Assembly (NCBI GenBank): GCA_036867785.1
Contig: CP145418.1
Location: forward strand, 310,001 to 374,000
Length of the DNA: 64,000 nucleotides
Direction of reading: 5' to 3'
From: Plasmodiophora brassicae
Lineage: Eukaryota > Endomyxa: Phytomyxea > Phytomyxea > Plasmodiophorida
The notes under the pieces are model-generated. The model was not told where the DNA came from, ran no database searches, and saw only the letters and a program-made list of their open reading frames with translations. Positions 59,377-64,000 of this stretch are shown here, piece by piece. Numbering within the stretch: the first letter of the stretch is position 1; the number at the start of each line of letters is the position of its first letter. A program made the position numbers and the translations under genes.

Positions 59377-61803
59377 ATGCAGCGCCCTGGCGAAAGCGGC
59401 TCGCCAGCGCCACTGGACAAGTGTCGCGAGTCGGCGCTCGAAGTCATCTCCAGCGAGAAGTCGTACGTTCACGCGCTCAAGACGACGGTGCGATCGTTCC
59501 ATCGGCGTATACGCGCGCACAACGAGGTTCCGAGGAAGCGCAGCATCCTGACCAACGATGAGATCGACTCCATCTTCTTGAACATCGTCGAGATCTACGC
59601 GATCCAGAAGCAGTTCTACGAGCGCCTCAAGGAGATGCGCCTGCACGGGTCTGAGTACCTCATCGCCAACATCCACCAGGTCCTCCTCGACCTGTCGCCA
59701 CTGCTGACCGCCTACAGCAGCTACGCGAAGTACCAGCAGAATGCCAACAACAACCTGCAGAAGCTGAGGCGAAAGAACGGCGAGCTCCAGGATCTGCTCA
59801 CGCTGACGGAGATGGCCGAAGGCATGACCCTTGAAGGCCTTCTGATTCAACCCGTCCAACGAGTAGGCATCGGGGGTCCGGTCGTCGCCGGCTGGTCGCA
59901 CGACTCACCCGATTGCAACAGATCCCGCGTTACATCCTGTTGCTCAAGGAGATGATCAGGCATACCAAGGCGGACGAGGTCCGCGCGAACCTTCAAACGG
60001 CGCTGGCGGCCATGGAGACGGCCGCCAGCGACATGAACCTGACCATTCGGCATCACGAGACCCACCTGGAGCTGATCCGCGCGGAGGAGATGTTCCAGAT
60101 GCGCCTGGCGCTCAACAAACCCGGCCGCGTCCTCGTCAAAGAAGGGTACTTGCGCAAGGTGCCCGTCGTCGTCGTCGCTCTCTGCGACCGTTGTCTGACG
60201 CGCTACAGGCGGCGTCGGCGACCGACTCGAAACAGTCCATGTTCGCGTCGACGCTCGAGCGCCGCAACCTGTTCCTGCTGTTCACCGACATGCTGCTGTG
60301 CTCGTCGGACAACACGCTGGGTCCCTGCCGCCTGCGCTGGGCGTCGCCGCTGCACCTCCTGCAGGTCTCCCAGGAGACGGTCGGCGGCGCGCTCAGCTTC
60401 CGCCTGACATCGTCGTTCCGCGACCTGACGCTCTGCGCCGACGCCGAATCGGACACGCGCGAATGGATCACCAAGTTGCAGCAGCACATCCCGGGTAAAC
60501 GTCGCTCGCCAGCGCAGCGTCGACACGGCTCCCCTGGTGTTTCTGATCGGAACGACGTGCAGAGTTCGCCAACGACCCGAACCAGGAGAAGCTGTCGACG
60601 GAGGCGGAGCTGGAGTTCACGTTGAAGCGCGACCCGGGCAAGATCCAGGCGCTGTCGGTCATGAACCAGTACAGGCAGAGCGTCGCGTCCGAGGACACGC
60701 ACCGTGTCGCCAACAACGAGTACACGCTGTCCAGGCAGACGTCGACGCTCGGGTCGCCCCGTTCCGATGCGAACAGCAGCGACACGATCCCGATGGCGAG
60801 CATGACCGTCGGCGATCACGCCCTGCTGCGCATCCCGTCGCCGGTGCCGTCCGACGACTCGTCGTCGTCGTCCATCGATTCGGGCGGCGACCTCCAGATG
60901 CTGCCGCCCCGTAACGACCTGATCGAGGCGGCGGCGCTCCCGTCGGCGCCATCGTCGACAACGAACCACATGGAGGGGTACCTGTCGAAACGCGGCGACG
61001 GCATCAAGACGTGGAAGCGCCGATACTTTGTCGCCGATACTGGCCAGTCGGTCAAGCTCCTGCGATACTACAAGGACGAATCGGTGAGATGGGGTTCGAC
61101 GCGTGTGTGAGGCGCCGTGCCTGACGCCTGTGTGTGGTGTGCGCCGCCCGCGTAGAGCTATCGGAACGGGGAGGAGGCGCTCGGGTTCATCGACCTGGAC
61201 ATGTGCGCGGTGGTGCTGGACCTGGAGAAGCAGTGGGGCGAGTTCGCCTTCGAGATCTACCCGTCGACGTCGGATCGCTGCTACATGCTGGTGGCGGAGG
61301 GCGACGAATCGCGCGCGACCTGGTTCACGTTCCTGAAGCAGTTCCAGAGCAAGGACCGGTTCATCGAGGGGTACCTGCTGAAGAAGGGCAACCAGCTGAC
61401 CGGGTGGAAGTCGCGCTACTTCGTCTGCCTGCAGAGTATCAAGGAGGTGCTGTACTTCAAGAACCAACGGGATAGCTACGGGCCGACCATGTTCCAGAAG
61501 GCGCTCGGCAGCATCCACCTGAAGGGGTGCACAATCCGGGAGAGCAGCGCGGCGAACAAGACCGCCTACAACAAGGGCACGAGCGTCTTCGAGATACACT
61601 CCAGCGCGAACGCCGACGACAAGGTCAAGGAGTGGATGCCGTCGTCGGTCCAGAGCAAACCCAGCAAGACGTACGTCATGGCGGCCGGCGACGACCAGAC
61701 CATGGCCAGGTGGGTCCTCCTGCTCACCATCGTCGTCGGGTCGTCCGTCCAGGAGAACGAGCAGCGCCTGCCGCTGCAAACGGTCAACGACCTGGACGAC
61801 TAA
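59377..61803 (+). CDS. Rho guanine-nucleotide exchange factor, DH-PH-PH-PH (five exons, 725 aa)
   Basis: Exons 59377-59862, 59922-60158, 60209-60494, 60563-61083 and 61156-61803; introns 59, 50, 68 and 72 bases. Residues ~10-220 are a DH (Dbl homology) domain: EVISSEKSYVHALKT, LLIQPVQR|IPRYILLLKEMIRHT with the first intron inside the most conserved helix. PH 1 follows (VKEGYLRK, RRNLFLLFTDMLLCS, about 235-335). A Ser-rich linker (SDDSSSSSIDSGG) separates it from PH 2 (MEGYLSKRGDGIKTWKRRYF, about 472-575) and PH 3 (FIEGYLLKKGNQLTGWKSRY, about 579-695). DH domains load GTP onto Rho-family GTPases; PH domains bind phosphoinositides and membrane. Three PH domains in one short GEF is an unusual number. 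Confidence 0.9.
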
Positions 61804-62084
61804 TCAAATTCTGTATATTCTACTACCTAAATCCGGCATTCGCGTGACGTCACGCTCAGCACCTAACCGGTGACGTGACAGGGGCGCGCCACTCGACGGT
61901 GACGTCACGCCCCCTACACTGGACGAACCGTCACCGAGGAATATCTGGGCAGCGCATTCCCTTATTTGCCCTTATTCTATCAGTTTGTTTGCGTCCCGCC
62001 CTCCCCCGAATCGAGGCCAACCCGTGCAAGCCAAGTCGTAAGACACAACAACAGCAGCAGCAACAGCACGCCTCGAGAGCTATC

Positions 62085-62528
62085 ATGTATTCGCGTTGCA
62101 TAAGCAACAACGCTGCCCTGGTCGCCAGGCACGGCGCCGCCCAGCGCCAGCAGAAGCTGTCAGGCGCCAGCGAATCGTCAGTGACCCGCAACGAGCGCCT
62201 GTACAAGACGGAGATGTGCCGTCTTTGGGGCGAGAGCCGTTCCTGCCCGTACGGTGCCAAGTGCCAGTTCGCGCATGGCGAACAGGAACTTCGCCCGGTG
62301 GAGCGCCACGCCAAGTTCAAGACGGTCCTGTGCAGGAAGTACCACGAGGACGGCGTGTGCCCGTTCGGGGCCCGGTGCGCGTTCGTCCATAAGGAGACCG
62401 CAACGACGCCCCTGGTGATCCCGCTGGACACCGTCACGACGCTCAGCCCGCCGACCGCGGCGATGCCGACCCCGGTCGGGTTCCGACGTGCCATCACCCG
62501 CGATTCGTTGTTCACTAAACTGTACTGA
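62085..62528 (+). CDS. Tandem CCCH zinc-finger protein, tristetraprolin type (147 aa)
   Basis: Two C-x8-C-x5-C-x3-H fingers with the TTP-type lead-ins: YKTEMCRLWGESRSCPYGAK then FAHGEQELRP, and KFKTVLCRKYHEDGVCPFGA. The inter-finger spacing is that of proteins binding AU-rich mRNA elements to drive decay. The frame is open upstream to 61875; a start there would add a hydrophobic and poly-Gln stretch (KTQQQQQQQ) encoded by a CAA/CAG run at about 62045-62070, so the ATG at 62085 is preferred but not certain. A short hydrophobic C-terminus (TRDSLFTKLY) closes it. Confidence 0.88.
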   Translation: MYSRCISNNAALVARHGAAQRQQKLSGASESSVTRNERLYKTEMCRLWGESRSCPYGAKCQFAHGEQELRPVERHAKFKTVLCRKYHEDGVCPFGARCAFVHKETATTPLVIPLDTVTTLSPPTAAMPTPVGFRRAITRDSLFTKLY

Positions 62529-62799
62529 GTGCTGGGACGCGGGCACCGCTACCTGCTATCGTTGGAGGCGGGTGAGTGATGGTGCACCTCAGCGCTGGCC
62601 TACCTCAGAATCATCATCCGAAGACAACAGCGAATCATCAAGTCTGGGGCCCTTTTCAGCCCGATGGTATGAAGCGGCTTCGATACCAGCGCCAGCAACG
62701 GGAGTATGTTCGCCATCGATCCGGTTCAACGCCGCCGTCAAGGAGGCGTCCTGCGAAGAAGGACGGGTGCACGCCTTGTCAGCTGAGCGCACGGACGTG

Positions 62800-63304
62800 A
62801 GGTCAGGTTGGCCCATTGGCCCGGCATTGGACCCGACTGCAACTAAGGGGAGACGATCCCTGTCGGCCGTCATCACGACGATAGCCGGCAGCGGTTCGCT
62901 GTTGAGCCCAGTCGACGTCGCGCAGGACCCGTCGGGGAACTTGTACGTCACCGATTACGGCAACGCCTGCATCCGGAAGGTCGGTCACCCCGGCGGGTGC
63001 GGTCTCGACGTTGACGGAGCCATCTTCGATGCGGGGCCCAGCGGGGATCGTCTTTGACCGGGCCACAAACATGCATTACGTTGCCGACTCGATCGCCAAA
63101 CGGATCCTGCAAGCCACGCTGGACGGGACATGGACCGTAATCGCGGGCAACGGCACAAGCGGGTACCGGGATGGCCCTGACGAATCAGCCGAGTTCCAAC
63201 AGCCGTTTGGCATTGCGATCGACGAGACGGCCACGTCACCGGTCATTTACGTCAGCGACTGTCGGAACGACGCCCTGCGCAGGACTGTAGATTCGTTCGG
63301 ATGA
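62800..63304 (+). pseudogene. NHL-repeat gene fragment, frameshifted
   Basis: Two NHL beta-propeller blades are readable: ITTIAGSGSLLSPVDVAQDP with NLYVTDYGNACIRKV in one frame, then GPAGIVFDRATNMHYVADSI with TWTVIAGNGTSGYRDGPDES and IYVSDCRNDALRR in another. The switch falls near 63035, where the DNA reads through without a splice-like signal, consistent with a one-base change. The frame then stops after a single further blade. NHL propellers usually have five or six blades, so this is probably a broken remnant; an incomplete gene with an unusual intron cannot be excluded. Confidence 0.6.
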
Positions 63305-63387
63305 TTTACAGACGTCCGTGATCGTAACCACAAGTCATCGTCATGTAGTACAGCCGCATCATTGTCAGGTGACCGGGTTCCAGACGT

Positions 63388-63603
63388 TTAGGCGCCCCCG
63401 CTCATCTCCCACAGAACGCTCTCGAACCACTGCAGCACGTAGACGCCGCAGTTCCACGTGTCCGTTTGCCTGTTGTATATAGGCCTCGGTGGTTGGCCCA
63501 CCACAGCAGGTCGCCACAGCTCTTCGGCAGCCTGCCCAGCGGCCAATTGGATTCAACGGTATATCTGGTTCGCGTACCGGGGGACGGTCATTGTGTGCGG
63601 CAG
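63388..63603 (-). pseudogene. Ulp1-like (C48) protease C-terminal fragment, left copy
   Basis: Reading leftwards: WWANHRGLY, then RQTDTWNCGVYVLQWFESVL and a stop at 63388. NCGVYVL carries the catalytic cysteine region of Ulp1/SENP cysteine proteases, preceded by the Q/D-x-W/C-N pattern. The upstream His and Asp parts are not seen in frame. It is probably a piece of a transposon-encoded Ulp1-like protease, since it is half of an inverted pair. Confidence 0.55.
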
Positions 63604-63857
63604 TCTTCCCAACAACCGCCTGTGCACTATCCGCACCATGCACGCCGGTTTTAGCAAGCGCATGCGCAGCACAGTGACCTCCCCCGGTACGCGAACTAAG
63701 ATGTACCGTTGAATCCAGTTCACCGCAGGGCAGGCTGCCGAAGAGCTGTGACGACCTGCTGTGGTGCGCCAACCACCGAGGCCTATACAAATACGCCAAC
63801 AAGCAAACAGACACGTGCAACTGCGGCGTGTACGTGCTGCAGTGGTTCGAGAGCGTT
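63415..63857. repeat. Inverted repeat, ~190-base arms
   Basis: 63415-63603 and 63668-63857 are inverted copies of about 85-90 percent similarity by eye, separated by about 64 bases. Shared blocks include TATAGGCCTCGGTGGTTGG, CACAGCTCTTCGGCAGCCTG and TTCGCGTACCGGGGGA. Both arms carry the Ulp1-like sequence, facing away from each other. Confidence 0.75.
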
Positions 63858-63866
63858 GAATGCTGA
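63668..63866 (+). pseudogene. Ulp1-like (C48) protease C-terminal fragment, right copy
   Basis: Reading rightwards: DDLLWCANHRGLYKYANKQT, then DTCNCGVYVLQWFESVEC and a stop at 63864-63866. It is the inverted partner of the left copy and differs from it by several substitutions and a small indel around the KYANKQTD part. Confidence 0.55.
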
Positions 63867-64000
63867 CTGAGGACCAGGGCGCGGCTGGTGAAGGCCTTGG
63901 TATCGGAACGTGGCTTAAACGGCTGCCGGCTCCTGCCTTTGTCGTCCATTTCTGGGGGTGACAGGATTTCCTTGTACGGAGGATACCTATCCCACATCGT

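Noticed and set aside
63480-63620. GDGHC motif suggesting an OTU protease
   Set aside because: It occurs in a shadow frame of the inverted repeat; the NCGVYVL frame is supported by both copies.
1-64000. CRISPR array, rRNA or tRNA genes, bacterial operon features
   Set aside because: No regularly spaced repeats, no rRNA-like sequence and no convincing tRNA T-arm plus acceptor pairing were seen; introns and gene content are eukaryotic.

Overview
The window is nuclear DNA of a gene-dense, GC-rich microbial eukaryote. Evidence: GT...AG introns of 45-76 bases that restore reading frames (some with a CTAAC or TTTAAC-like branch site), a cytosolic Hsp70, Elongator subunit Elp2, deoxyhypusine hydroxylase, a GABA-B-type class C GPCR, a RhoGEF, a MIA40-like import oxidoreductase and a PPR protein. 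The mix suits a free-living or parasitic protist (for example Rhizaria or Amoebozoa); the sequence alone does not fix the lineage.

0.2-12.5 kb (all minus strand): a tandem array of one undescribed-looking family of signal-peptide, coiled-coil, membrane-anchored proteins, six intact and one decayed. All keep the same C-terminal module: two Gly/Ala-rich hydrophobic segments, a VLPW-type membrane segment and a terminal RPSxIxY/F motif. 12.6-16 kb: a small protein, a multipass membrane protein with an acidic tail, and a five-exon DJ-1/PfpI protein. 16.3-19.1 kb: one four-exon gene for an all-in-one RNA-repair protein (2H phosphoesterase, dual-specificity phosphatase, polynucleotide kinase, RNA ligase). 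19.5-25.9 kb: two tandem secreted ankyrin-like paralogues of 808 and 807 aa and a short membrane protein with a glucosidase-II-beta-like domain. 26-28 kb: Elp2.

28-33 kb: a hairpin repeat, then a lectin-type receptor whose 3' coding end was hit by a 950-bp miniature LTR element (identical 196-bp TG...CA terminal repeats, 5-bp target duplication AGTGA). 33.7-34.7 kb: Fes1/HspBP1, an Hsp70 nucleotide exchange factor. 35.3-36.8 kb: two decayed hAT transposons in inverted orientation. 38.4-41.2 kb: the class C GPCR in about ten exons. 41.6-47.1 kb: a PPR protein divergent from a MIA40 homologue with a CPSC redox motif, then an intronless Hsp70 ending in QEVD behind a candidate heat-shock element.

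48.8-55.3 kb: a second ankyrin protein, deoxyhypusine hydroxylase (six exons), a bZIP factor and a glycine-rich probable GPI protein. 56.4-62.5 kb: GMP synthase (eleven exons), a DH-PH-PH-PH RhoGEF and a tandem CCCH zinc-finger protein. The last 1.2 kb holds a broken NHL-repeat gene and an inverted pair of Ulp1-like protease fragments.

Functional links (inference): Hsp70 with its exchange factor; MIA40 and a PPR protein sharing a short divergent promoter; Elp2 and the RNA-repair enzyme both acting on tRNA. Exon joins were worked out by hand from splice signals and reading frames; genes without recognisable homology are marked as such.
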